Part shown: positions 25,065 to 32,916 of the stretch, in pieces
Position numbering within the stretch: the first letter of the stretch is position 1
Layout of the letters: each line of letters opens with the position of its first letter
Origin: Nibrella saemangeumensis
GTDB lineage: Bacteria; Bacteroidota; Bacteroidia; Cytophagales; Spirosomataceae
Direction of reading: 5' to 3'
DNA length: 64,000 nucleotides
Assembly (NCBI RefSeq): GCF_039541915.1
Contig: NZ_BAABHD010000022.1
Location: 124,001-188,000, forward strand
The notes under the pieces: model-generated
The model's input: only the letters and a program-made list of their open reading frames with translations
Told to the model about the DNA's origin: nothing
Databases searched by the model: none
Program-made: the position numbers and the translations under genes

Positions 25065-27386
25065 TTAAATTTTTGCCGCTTTGAGCCGGAGGCTGTTGGT
25101 AACAACCGATACCGAACTGAGCGCCATAGCGGCTCCGGCAAGCATTGGGTTGAGCAGGAACCCGAAGGCCGGATACAACACCCCGGCGGCAATAGGTATG
25201 CCGATCAGGTTGTAAATAAAGGCCCAGAAGAGGTTCTGTCGGATGGTGCGTACCGTCTTGCGCGAAAGCGCCAGCGCCTTCGGTACCCCGTTCAGGTCGG
25301 AGGTAATGAGGGTCATGTGAGCCACATCAATGGCTATATCTGATCCTTTACCCATCGCTATACTCACGTCGGCCTCGGCCAGCGCCTGCGAATCGTTAAT
25401 ACCGTCGCCAACCATCGCCACAACGTTTCCGGCGGCCTGCAGCTGCTTCACCAGTTGCGCTTTGTCGTCCGGCATAACCTCTGCCTTTACGTGCCTGATA
25501 CCAACCTGATGCGCAACGGCGGCTGCCGTTTGCTGGTTGTCGCCGGTCAGCATCCAGACCTCAATACCCTGCCGCTGCAGGGAGGCAATGGCCGCACGTG
25601 ACGTTTCTTTGATGCGGTCGGCGATGGCCAGTACCGCCAGCACTGTTTGTGCGTTGGCAAAGAAGACCACCGTTTTGGCTTCATCCCGCAACCGGGCAGC
25701 GGCTTCTGCCAGAGGAGCCGGCAAGGTAATCTGCTGCTCCCGGATCAGTGATTCGTTCCCAACGAAGTATGCCGTATCGCCAACCGTACCGTTTACCCCA
25801 CGACCCGTCAGACTGGTAAAGTTTTGGATACTCTTTGCTGCATTGTCGGGCCGGATCAGCTCCCCCTTCAGCGGACTAGAGGGTAATTCGCTCAACCCTT
25901 TCACTACAGCGTCTGCCAGCGGGTGTTCCGATTGTGATTCCAGCGCCCGCAGAATTTGCCGGTTCTCTGCCGTATTGGTCTGCTCATTCAGCCAGATTTG
26001 GTCTGTCAGCGTCGGCTTGCCTTCCGTGATGGTGCCGGTTTTGTCCAGAATAACGGTATCTACCTTGTGCCCTAATTCCAGGCTTTCGGCGTCTTTGATC
26101 AGGATATTTTGTTCGGCACCTTTACCAATACCGACCATGATTGCCGTAGGCGTAGCCAGGCCAAGCGCACAGGGGCAGGCGATAACTAAAACTGTCACCA
26201 GGGCGAGTAATCCATGCGTAAAAGCATTCTCTCCCGCATCGGCGGACCGTCCGAACACTAACCAAGCTGCCATACTCAACAAAGCAATGCCCACGACCAC
26301 CGGCACAAAAATACCGGCAATTTTATCGACCAGTTTCTGCACCGGAGCTTTGCTTCCCTGGGCTTCCTGCACCCGGCGGATAATCTGCGCCAGCACGGTT
26401 TGGCTGCCCACCTGTTCGGCAGTAAACCGGAAGCTGCCTTTTTGGTTGATGGTTCCGGCAAATACGCGGTCGCCGGACTTTTTCTCGACGGGTACCGGCT
26501 CTCCGCTGATTAGGCTTTCGTCAACGTACGATTGGCCATCCAGCACCTTACCGTCTACCGCAATCTGCTCGCCCGGCCGCACCAGTATGGCCATACCGGG
26601 TGTTACCTGCGCAATTGGTAATTCCTGCTCCCGACCGTCGGCAATGACCCGAACAGTCTTGGGTTGAAGGCCCATCAGTTTTTTCAGCGCTGTGGAGGTA
26701 TTGGACTTGGCCTGTTCTTCCAGGTATTTACCCAGCAGAATAAACGCAATCACCACGGCGGCCGCTTCAAAGTAAACGTGCGGCTCCAGGCCCCGGCTCA
26801 GCCAGAACTCCGGATAAACGGTGTTGAACGTGCTGAACAAAAAGGCAATACCCGTCGATAGGGCCACCAGCGTATCCATATTGGCCTTGCCGTGTTTCGC
26901 CTGCTTCCAGGCATTTACAAAGAACGACCGGCCGAATACAAACAGCACCGGGGCCGTCAGCACCAGCATCAGGTAATTGGCATAGGGCAGGTGCATAAAT
27001 ACCATACCCAGCACCACCACCGGCACCGATAACATAGCCGCCCAGATGGTCCGGCGTTTCAGGTCCTGAACGTGTGCCTGTTGCGCTGCTTCGGCCTGCC
27101 GGCGGCTTTCGGCCTCGTCGTCGGCTACCACCAGATCATAGCCGATCTGCTGCACCACCTGCTGCATGGCCGGCGGATTGGTTACCGTTGGGTTATAATC
27201 GACGAGTACGGTTTGGTCGGCGTAGTTAACGGCGGCATCATAAACACCCTCAGTCGATTTCAGCATCGACTCCACGCTGGCGGCACAGGCGGCACAGCTC
27301 ATGCCCAGCACCGGCAGCGTCTTTTTTGTATGTTGATCGGCTTTGGCCGACACCGGTCGGCTTTTCGCCATAGACGTTGTTTCCAT
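25065..27386 (-). CDS. copA: Copper-exporting P1B-type ATPase
   Basis: 773 residues from the ATG at 27386. A longer in-frame start at 27419 lies inside the -7 promoter box and is rejected. One N-terminal HMA domain (LGMSCAACAASVE), eight membrane helices with the ion-site motif CPCALGLATP, phosphorylation loop DKTGTITEG, HP dipeptide in SEHPLADAV and hinge GDGINDSQAL identify a Cu(I) exporter. It pumps copper from the cytoplasm. An insertion that reads SSPLKGE interrupts the nucleotide domain after the HP motif. The small HMA gene follows. Confidence 0.96.
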   Translation of the reverse strand: METTSMAKSRPVSAKADQHTKKTLPVLGMSCAACAASVESMLKSTEGVYDAAVNYADQTVLVDYNPTVTNPPAMQQVVQQIGYDLVVADDEAESRRQAEAAQQAHVQDLKRRTIWAAMLSVPVVVLGMVFMHLPYANYLMLVLTAPVLFVFGRSFFVNAWKQAKHGKANMDTLVALSTGIAFLFSTFNTVYPEFWLSRGLEPHVYFEAAAVVIAFILLGKYLEEQAKSNTSTALKKLMGLQPKTVRVIADGREQELPIAQVTPGMAILVRPGEQIAVDGKVLDGQSYVDESLISGEPVPVEKKSGDRVFAGTINQKGSFRFTAEQVGSQTVLAQIIRRVQEAQGSKAPVQKLVDKIAGIFVPVVVGIALLSMAAWLVFGRSADAGENAFTHGLLALVTVLVIACPCALGLATPTAIMVGIGKGAEQNILIKDAESLELGHKVDTVILDKTGTITEGKPTLTDQIWLNEQTNTAENRQILRALESQSEHPLADAVVKGLSELPSSPLKGELIRPDNAAKSIQNFTSLTGRGVNGTVGDTAYFVGNESLIREQQITLPAPLAEAAARLRDEAKTVVFFANAQTVLAVLAIADRIKETSRAAIASLQRQGIEVWMLTGDNQQTAAAVAHQVGIRHVKAEVMPDDKAQLVKQLQAAGNVVAMVGDGINDSQALAEADVSIAMGKGSDIAIDVAHMTLITSDLNGVPKALALSRKTVRTIRQNLFWAFIYNLIGIPIAAGVLYPAFGFLLNPMLAGAAMALSSVSVVTNSLRLKAAKI

Positions 27387-27416
27387 ACACTTTACAATAG
27401 TATTACCAGAACATTG

Positions 27417-27424
27417 CAAAGGTA
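27417..27424 (-). promoter_or_regulatory. -7 box of the copper ATPase operon
   Basis: On the minus strand TACCTTTG, a full match to TAnnTTTG, 30 bases before the ATG at 27386. No good TTG lies in the -33 window. It decides against the upstream start codon at 27419. Confidence 0.5.
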
Positions 27425-27476
27425 AGACCGGTTCGGGAGGGGGGTGTTACAGAATTTAGGGCAGAGTGTGCAGGAT

Positions 27477-27568
27477 TTGGTTGAGTAGTTAATTGGTTCA
27501 TTAGTTGATTTGTTTGGCAGTCAACTAATGAACCAATTAACTACTCAACCAATCAACTAATGAACCAA
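27477..27568. repeat. Long perfect inverted repeat with an extra direct copy
   Basis: 32-bp arms (27477-27508 and 27521-27552) pair perfectly around a 12-base spacer. A third copy of 16 bases of the arm (27553-27568, starting TCAACTAATGAACC) follows at once and abuts the stop codon of the next gene at 27570. The sequence is AT-rich, unlike its neighbours. Confidence 0.9.
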
Positions 27569-27569
27569 C

Positions 27570-28157
27570 CTAAAACCAGGGCCGGCGGACTTTAAAGCTC
27601 TTTTTAAGTCCCTGTACCAGGAGGTAGGCACCAATCAGGCCAAAGATGACGGCCATCAGTGTAATCTTAAGAAAGGCAAAGAGCAGGGCTACGGCAATCA
27701 CAATGATGGAGGCTTTAAGCTGCCAGGGAATGCGCTGCCACCAGTTCAGCTTCGGACGGGGTTTTAAGCCCAGAATCTCACGTAATGTTTTCTTGTCCTG
27801 CTGGGCTTTGGGGCGGGGGCGAGGTTGCGGTAGGTTGGTAGTCGTTTCGGTCTCCGAGGATGCCATACGAGTAATGCGCTCAATAGGCTGACGGGTGCGC
27901 TGACTGGGTGAGGAGACCGGAACCCGGCCACTCGTGCTGGCTTCTGTGATTTCTATATTGATGAGGTCTACCGCCGGAAGATCGTCGGGGAGAGACGGAG
28001 CCGGTTCTTCTTCTTTTGGATCAGAGACTGCTTTGGGAGGAGTTGGCTGGCGGTAGGAGACGGGAGGAGTTCGTTGAAAACGCGCATAATCACGGGCACA
28101 GGAACTCAGCAACAGAAAGACAAAGAGCAGGAGAGCGGTTGAACTAAGGATTCTCAT
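27570..28157 (-). CDS. Lipoprotein with C-terminal membrane helices, unknown function
   Basis: 195 residues from the ATG at 28157. The open frame continues upstream to 28754, but that part is a shadow of the MFS gene. A lipoprotein signal ends at LLLSSC (Cys20). A long Pro/Glu/Thr-rich region follows, then a basic helix (DKKTLREILGLKPRPKLNWWQRI) and two hydrophobic segments (ASIIVIAVALLFAFL and ITLMAVIFGLIGAYLLVQGL), ending KKSFKVRRPWF. No family is recognised. Similar DUF-type proteins with a Pro-rich stalk occur in Cytophagales. It lies 92 bases after the MFS gene. Confidence 0.7.
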   Translation of the reverse strand: MRILSSTALLLFVFLLLSSCARDYARFQRTPPVSYRQPTPPKAVSDPKEEEPAPSLPDDLPAVDLINIEITEASTSGRVPVSSPSQRTRQPIERITRMASSETETTTNLPQPRPRPKAQQDKKTLREILGLKPRPKLNWWQRIPWQLKASIIVIAVALLFAFLKITLMAVIFGLIGAYLLVQGLKKSFKVRRPWF

Positions 28158-28249
28158 TCGGTTTGCGTAAAATTCGACGGCACAAAAATCCTCTCTAAAA
28201 CGATACAGGCAAGGCAGATAATATGAAAAAGTGAGAAATGTTCGTAAAT

Positions 28250-29446
28250 CTATCGACGGCGCATAGCCAATAGGCCGGCCATTGGCCCACCCGCCAGCAC
28301 CAAAAAGAGCATGGACGGTTGTGTGATGGGGACCAGCGCATTCAGCAGCTGGATACTGACGATGGTGATGGAGAAACCGACGCAGGTGACGATCGTCAGC
28401 GCGGTACCCACCGACTCTTTGGGGGCAGACTGGGCCACCAGCGCCGAAAATTGCGGGGAGTCGGCAACCACCGCCATTCCCCAAATGAGTACCAGCGGGA
28501 GAAAAAGCCATAGCGGCAGGGCAAACATAAAGAGGGAGAGCAGACAGCACAGGCCTGAAATAAACAGCGCAACCGAGGCCGTGCGGACACTGCCGATGCG
28601 GGAGGACAGATACCCGCCCAGCACGCAGGCCGGGCCACCCATGCCGATAACCCCAAAAGAAAGCAGCGGCACATTCAGTGACACCTCCGGGTGATGGGTG
28701 GCGTAGGTGTTCAGGAGCAGGGGAACAAACGCCCAGAATGCGTACAACTCCCACATATGCCCGAAATAGCCAAACGCGGCCGACCGGAAGGTTCGGTCAC
28801 GAAAAACGGCAAACGCAGCCCGTACATCCAGGCGGCTGCTTTTCCGGCGGAAAGGACCATCCGGCACCAGCAGCAGAATCAGCAAACCGCCCAATACGGC
28901 CAGACCGGATATAACGATAATGGCCGATTCCCAGGCCAGCGACGCAGTCAGGCTCCGGAGCAGGTGCGGAAACGCCGTACCCAGCACCAGGGCGCCCACC
29001 AGATATCCCAGCGCCAGACCCAGCCCTTTTTCGTGGTAGTCGGCGGCTATCTTCATACCGACCGGATAGATGCCCGCCAGGAAAAAGCCCGTCAGGAAAC
29101 GCAGCAGAAGCAGGGAAGAAAAACTATTGGCAATCAGGTAGATGCCCAGGTTGGAAACAGCCCCGGCTATGGCACACCCAAAGAAGACCCGCGACGGTGA
29201 GAACCGGTCGGCAATGGTGAGCAGCGCAAACGTCATTGTACCAACGATAAATCCGAACTGCACCGCCGACGTAACCGGTCCCAGTACCGTATCTGGTAAT
29301 TGGAGCTCCCGCTGAATGTCGCCGATAACCGCATTGCCGGCAAACCACAGCGAGGTGCAGGCAAACTGGGCAAAAACGATAACGGGCAAGGGTGTTTGGT
29401 TCCTGGTTACCTGGTTTATTGGTTTGCTGGGAGTCGCTGTTTTCAT
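28250..29446 (-). CDS. MFS transporter (CynX/NimT-like)
   Basis: 398 residues, 12 predicted helices. The start PVIVFAQFACTSLWFAGNAVIGDI and the loops SAVQFGFIVGTMTFALLTIADRFSPSRVFF (landmarks FGFIVGTM and ADRFSP) fit the small-molecule MFS branch near CynX/NimT. No substrate can be named. The ATG at 29446 faces a nested inverted-repeat element that fills the gap to the divergent esterase gene. Confidence 0.82.
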   Translation of the reverse strand: MKTATPSKPINQVTRNQTPLPVIVFAQFACTSLWFAGNAVIGDIQRELQLPDTVLGPVTSAVQFGFIVGTMTFALLTIADRFSPSRVFFGCAIAGAVSNLGIYLIANSFSSLLLLRFLTGFFLAGIYPVGMKIAADYHEKGLGLALGYLVGALVLGTAFPHLLRSLTASLAWESAIIVISGLAVLGGLLILLLVPDGPFRRKSSRLDVRAAFAVFRDRTFRSAAFGYFGHMWELYAFWAFVPLLLNTYATHHPEVSLNVPLLSFGVIGMGGPACVLGGYLSSRIGSVRTASVALFISGLCCLLSLFMFALPLWLFLPLVLIWGMAVVADSPQFSALVAQSAPKESVGTALTIVTCVGFSITIVSIQLLNALVPITQPSMLFLVLAGGPMAGLLAMRRR

Positions 29447-29466
29447 GGGTATGTCTGACTGCTAGG

Positions 29467-29661
29467 CTGTTCGCCCGCGACTGTGTCGCGTGGTGGGCGA
29501 GGTACGCGTCTGTGACGCGATATCGAATTACATAACCTTTAGCTGATTTTCACTTTTTTCTCCATAATTCAGATGACCACATCTAAGTAAATAGAGGCCG
29601 GTATAAAGCGCGTCACAGACGCGAATCTCCCCCGTCTCGCGATACAATCGCGGACGAACAG
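29467..29661. repeat. Nested inverted-repeat element (MITE-like)
   Basis: Arms of about 53 bp at 29467-29519 and 29609-29661 are imperfect reverse complements. Each arm contains two small palindromes of its own, for example CGCGTCTGTGACGCG and CGCGATTGTATCGCG. The 89-base centre is AT-rich and contains no gene. The element occupies most of the gap between two divergent genes. Confidence 0.8.
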
Positions 29662-29731
29662 AGAGCAAAACGGCGTTAAAGGTAAAATACGACCTTCCTG
29701 GCCTTTTATCCAATAGCTATTCCTGCAACTC

Positions 29732-31006
29732 ATGAAAAACACGCTATCCCTTGCCGCTCTACTCCTGGCGCTGGCTTTACCTGCGACGAATAACGCCGTA
29801 GCTCAGAAAATTCCGGTTAACTACGACGAATCAAAAGTACCACCGTACACCCTGCCGGATGTCTTAACGACCAAAAGCGGTCAGCGGATTACCAACCGCA
29901 AGCAATGGGAAAGTCACCGACCAGAACTGATCCGACTGTTTTCGGAGCATGTCTACGGCAAAATGCCCACACAGCCGGTGAAGGTTCGGTACCAAACCAC
30001 ATCGGTAGACGAAAATGCCCTCGGAGGTAAAGCGATCCGGAAGCAGATCTCCGTCTTCTTTACCGAGTACCCGCAGCTACCACCGATGAACATCCTGCTG
30101 TACGTTCCGAAAGGCACTACGCAGCGCGCACCGGTGTTTGTCAGCATGAACTTTCAGGGCAACCACTCTGTCAGTACCGACCCTGGCATTGCACTCGCTA
30201 CCCGCTGGCTGCCTAACCTGGGCGAGGGTAAAGTAGTAAACCACCAGGCTACCGAAGCAGCCCGTGGTATGCAGGACCGGCGCTGGCCGGTTCCCATGAT
30301 CCTGGCGCGGGGCTATGCTCTGGCTACTGTCTACTACGGCGATGTGGAGCCCGACCATCCGGAAGGCTGGAAAACCGGTATCCGGTCGGTACTCAGTTCG
30401 CCGGCGGGCCCGGATTCCTGGGGTGCCATCGGTGCCTGGGCCTGGGGCATGAGCCGGATGCTCGATTACCTGGAGACTGATCCGTCAGTAAACGCTAAAA
30501 AAACCGTGCTGCTGGGCCATTCCCGCATCGGTAAGGCGGCATTGTGGGCCGGGGCGCTGGACCTTCGGTTTGCGGCAGTGATTGCTAATGAATCGGGGGA
30601 AGGCGGAGCGGCAGTAGCCCGCCGGTGGTATGGCGAAACGATAGAGCATCTGAACGCCCAGTTCCCCCACTGGTTCTGTCCGCAGTATAGGACCTACGAC
30701 AACAATCCGAATGCCCTGCCCGTAGATCAGCACCAGTTGCTGGCCCTGATTGCCCCCAGACCGCTGTATGTAGCCAGTGCCGTAGAGGACCAGTGGGCCG
30801 ACCCCATTGGTCAGTTTCTGGGCGCCAAAGCGACCGAACCGGTGTATCAGCTTTACGGCAGACCTGGCCTGGAGGTCTCCGACCATCCGGCCGCTAACCA
30901 GCCTGTTGGTAAGACCATACGGTACCACATGCGCACGGGCGTCCATGACGTCACCAACTACGACTGGGAGCAGTACCTGAAATTTGCCGATGAACAGGTG
31001 AAGTAA
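29732..31006 (+). CDS. Secreted CE15-like (glucuronoyl) esterase
   Basis: 424 residues with a signal peptide ending near NNAVAQ. The alpha/beta hydrolase core carries VLLGHSRIGKAALWAG, the GxSRxGKxA nucleophile elbow of carbohydrate esterase family 15, then VIANESGEGGAA and the catalytic His late in TGVHDVTNYDW. CE15 enzymes cut esters between 4-O-methylglucuronate of xylan and lignin alcohols. Bacterial members are more varied, so the exact ester is uncertain. It stands alone, convergent with panC with only 16 bases between. Confidence 0.85.
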   Translation: MKNTLSLAALLLALALPATNNAVAQKIPVNYDESKVPPYTLPDVLTTKSGQRITNRKQWESHRPELIRLFSEHVYGKMPTQPVKVRYQTTSVDENALGGKAIRKQISVFFTEYPQLPPMNILLYVPKGTTQRAPVFVSMNFQGNHSVSTDPGIALATRWLPNLGEGKVVNHQATEAARGMQDRRWPVPMILARGYALATVYYGDVEPDHPEGWKTGIRSVLSSPAGPDSWGAIGAWAWGMSRMLDYLETDPSVNAKKTVLLGHSRIGKAALWAGALDLRFAAVIANESGEGGAAVARRWYGETIEHLNAQFPHWFCPQYRTYDNNPNALPVDQHQLLALIAPRPLYVASAVEDQWADPIGQFLGAKATEPVYQLYGRPGLEVSDHPAANQPVGKTIRYHMRTGVHDVTNYDWEQYLKFADEQVK

Positions 31007-31022
31007 TGTCCGGCCGGGCCCG

Positions 31023-31922
31023 TCAGAAAACGATATTGTCAATAAGTCTTACCTTGCCCAACTGAGCGGCCAGACAGATGGCGGTCTGACCGGGTGCCTG
31101 CTGCTCGATTACAGGATGGAGGCTGTCCGCATTAACTACCTCTACGTATTCCAGCCGGAACGCGGGACGGTGCGCAAACAGATCGATAACAGCGGCTTTG
31201 GCCTGGGCAGGACTGCGGTCTTCGTGCATCAGATCACGGGCCAGCGACAGCGCCTGGTACAGCGTGGTGGCCTGTTGACGCTCTTCGGGCGAGAGCAGGC
31301 GGTTGCGCGACGACATGGCTAGTCCGTCGGCTTCGCGGATGGTATCGCAGCGGATCAATTCGATCGGGAAGCTGAGATCGCGGATAAGCCGGCGGACAAC
31401 GGCCACCTGCTGGAGGTCTTTCTGCCCAAAATATGCGACATCAGGCTGAACCATATTGAACAGTTTGGCTACTACAATGCCTACGCCATTGAAATGCCCC
31501 GGCCGGAAAGCCCCTTCCATGGTTGTTTCGAGTTCACCAAAGTGTAACCGCAGGGTTGGCTGATCCGGGTAAATTTCGTCTACGGAGGGGGTAAACACCA
31601 CGTCGCAACCGGCAGCTTCGAGCATACGACAATCTTCGTCCACAGTACGGGGGTAGCGGGCGAGGTCGTCCGGATTATTGAACTGGGCAGGGTTCACAAA
31701 AATGCTGCACACGACCAGGTCGGGTACAACCGGTTCACCCCCGACCTGGCTAAGGCCTGATGTGGGGTGGGGTAACCGGTCACCCTGGCGGGCCGCTGCA
31801 ATGAGCGTCAGATGCCCTTCGTGCAGCGCCCCCATGGTTGGCACAAAACCAATGCGCCGGCCGCTGTGGCGGACTGTCTGGAGGTAGTGGCGCAGGGCGT
31901 AAATGGTATCAAAACGTTTCAT
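31023..31922 (-). CDS. panC: Pantothenate synthetase
   Basis: 299 residues from the ATG at 31922; the frame open to 31949 overlaps the promoter. Family marks are FVPTMGALHEGHLTL (HxGH), SIFVNPAQFNNPDDLARYPR, YFGQKDLQQVAVVRRL and GLAMSSRNRLLSPEER (the KMSKS-like loop). It joins pantoate to beta-alanine with ATP in the vitamin B5 pathway. An extra segment of some 18 residues (about 48-66, around RLPHPTSGLSQVGGEP) sits between helix and strand before SIFVNP. At DNA level it is strongly palindromic, see findings. Confidence 0.96.
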   Translation of the reverse strand: MKRFDTIYALRHYLQTVRHSGRRIGFVPTMGALHEGHLTLIAAARQGDRLPHPTSGLSQVGGEPVVPDLVVCSIFVNPAQFNNPDDLARYPRTVDEDCRMLEAAGCDVVFTPSVDEIYPDQPTLRLHFGELETTMEGAFRPGHFNGVGIVVAKLFNMVQPDVAYFGQKDLQQVAVVRRLIRDLSFPIELIRCDTIREADGLAMSSRNRLLSPEERQQATTLYQALSLARDLMHEDRSPAQAKAAVIDLFAHRPAFRLEYVEVVNADSLHPVIEQQAPGQTAICLAAQLGKVRLIDNIVF

Positions 31923-31946
31923 TCTGCGTTGGCGGGTAACGGGTTG

Positions 31947-31975
31947 CAATACTACGGCAATAATGGCGTATGCAA
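31947..31975 (-). promoter_or_regulatory. panC promoter
   Basis: On the minus strand TTG (31973-31975), 18 bases, TAGTATTG (31947-31954; one mismatch to TAnnTTTG). The leader would be about 18 bases. Confidence 0.5.
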
Positions 31976-32028
31976 CGCACCGAATCGGCTATTTATGCCC
32001 TAAATCGCGATATTTTGGATATTTTCTA

Positions 32029-32059
32029 TTGAAATGCCATAAAAATTTTGTTAATTTTG
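32029..32059 (+). promoter_or_regulatory. Promoter of the GT5-like/DUF4270 pair
   Basis: TTG (32029-32031), 20 bases, TAATTTTG (32052-32059), a full match. It starts about 48 bases before the ATG at 32107. Confidence 0.7.
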
Positions 32060-32106
32060 CAAGTTTTTAAGGTAGAGTCGTCCAATCTTATGCCTTCCGT
32101 AAGTAT

Positions 32107-32916
32107 ATGAGCAAACTTCGCATTCTGTACGTAGCCAGTGAAATCAACCCCTTCCTCAAGACCTCCGATGTAGCCGATTTTGTGCGTAAGCTGCCGCAGG
32201 CCATGCAGGAGCGGGGGATGGAAATCCGCATCCTGGTACCCCGTTTCGGCCTGATCAATGAGCGCAAAAACCGCCTGCACGAGGTAGTCCGGTTGTCGGG
32301 CATCAACATTGCCGTGGGTGATGAGGAAAAGCCGCTGGTGATCAAAGTCGCGTCTATCCCCAACGCTAAGCTACAGGTTTATTTTATCGACAACGAAGAC
32401 TATTTCCAGCGGAAGTACGTTTTCTTTGACAAAGAGAATCGTTTTTACCCAGATAACGACGAGCGGGCAATTTTCTTCTGCAAGGGTGTGCTGGAGACCG
32501 TTAAAAAACTTGGCTGGTCGCCAGACATCGTGCATTGCAACGATTGGATGACGGCGCTGATTCCGCTCTACCTGAAGACGACTTACAAAAACGATCCGAT
32601 GTTTAAGGATACCAAATCGGTATTCACGATTCATAACAATGCCTTTTCGCACCGGTTTGATACCGATCTGATTGAGAAGGCCAAGATGCTGGATATTGAT
32701 GACGAGATGCTGGCTCATCTGAAGACGGCCGACTACGAAGGCTTCATCCGGATTGGCGGTGCTTACGCCGATGCCGTTGTCAAAGCCGAAGAAGAAACCA
32801 GCCAGAGTCTGAACGATATTTTGAATGACATTCCCGACCATAAAATTGACATTACCGAAGAAGATGAAGCGTTTGCCGAGCAGTATTACAACCTGTACAC
32901 GCAACTGGCCGGCTAA
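32107..32916 (+). CDS. Short glycogen/starch synthase-like protein (GT5 N-domain only)
   Basis: 269 residues that align with only the N-terminal Rossmann domain of GT5 glycogen synthases: LRILYVASEINPFLKTSDVADFVRKLPQAM at the start (landmark ASEINPF), DIVHCNDWMTALIPLYLK and FTIHNNAF. The usual KTGGL nucleotide-sugar loop is KTSDV here, and the whole C-terminal catalytic half is missing, so synthase activity is doubtful. Such short forms recur in Bacteroidota beside panC, a DUF4270 gene and glmS (known gene order). The downstream DUF4270 gene overlaps its end by 53 bases, which implies coupled translation. Confidence 0.85.
   Translation: MSKLRILYVASEINPFLKTSDVADFVRKLPQAMQERGMEIRILVPRFGLINERKNRLHEVVRLSGINIAVGDEEKPLVIKVASIPNAKLQVYFIDNEDYFQRKYVFFDKENRFYPDNDERAIFFCKGVLETVKKLGWSPDIVHCNDWMTALIPLYLKTTYKNDPMFKDTKSVFTIHNNAFSHRFDTDLIEKAKMLDIDDEMLAHLKTADYEGFIRIGGAYADAVVKAEEETSQSLNDILNDIPDHKIDITEEDEAFAEQYYNLYTQLAG

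Noticed and set aside
28158..28754. Upstream extension of the lipoprotein gene at 27570-28157
   Set aside because: It lies antisense-free but out of frame within the MFS gene on the same strand and has a Cys/His/Pro-rich shadow composition; the lipoprotein signal starts cleanly at 28157.
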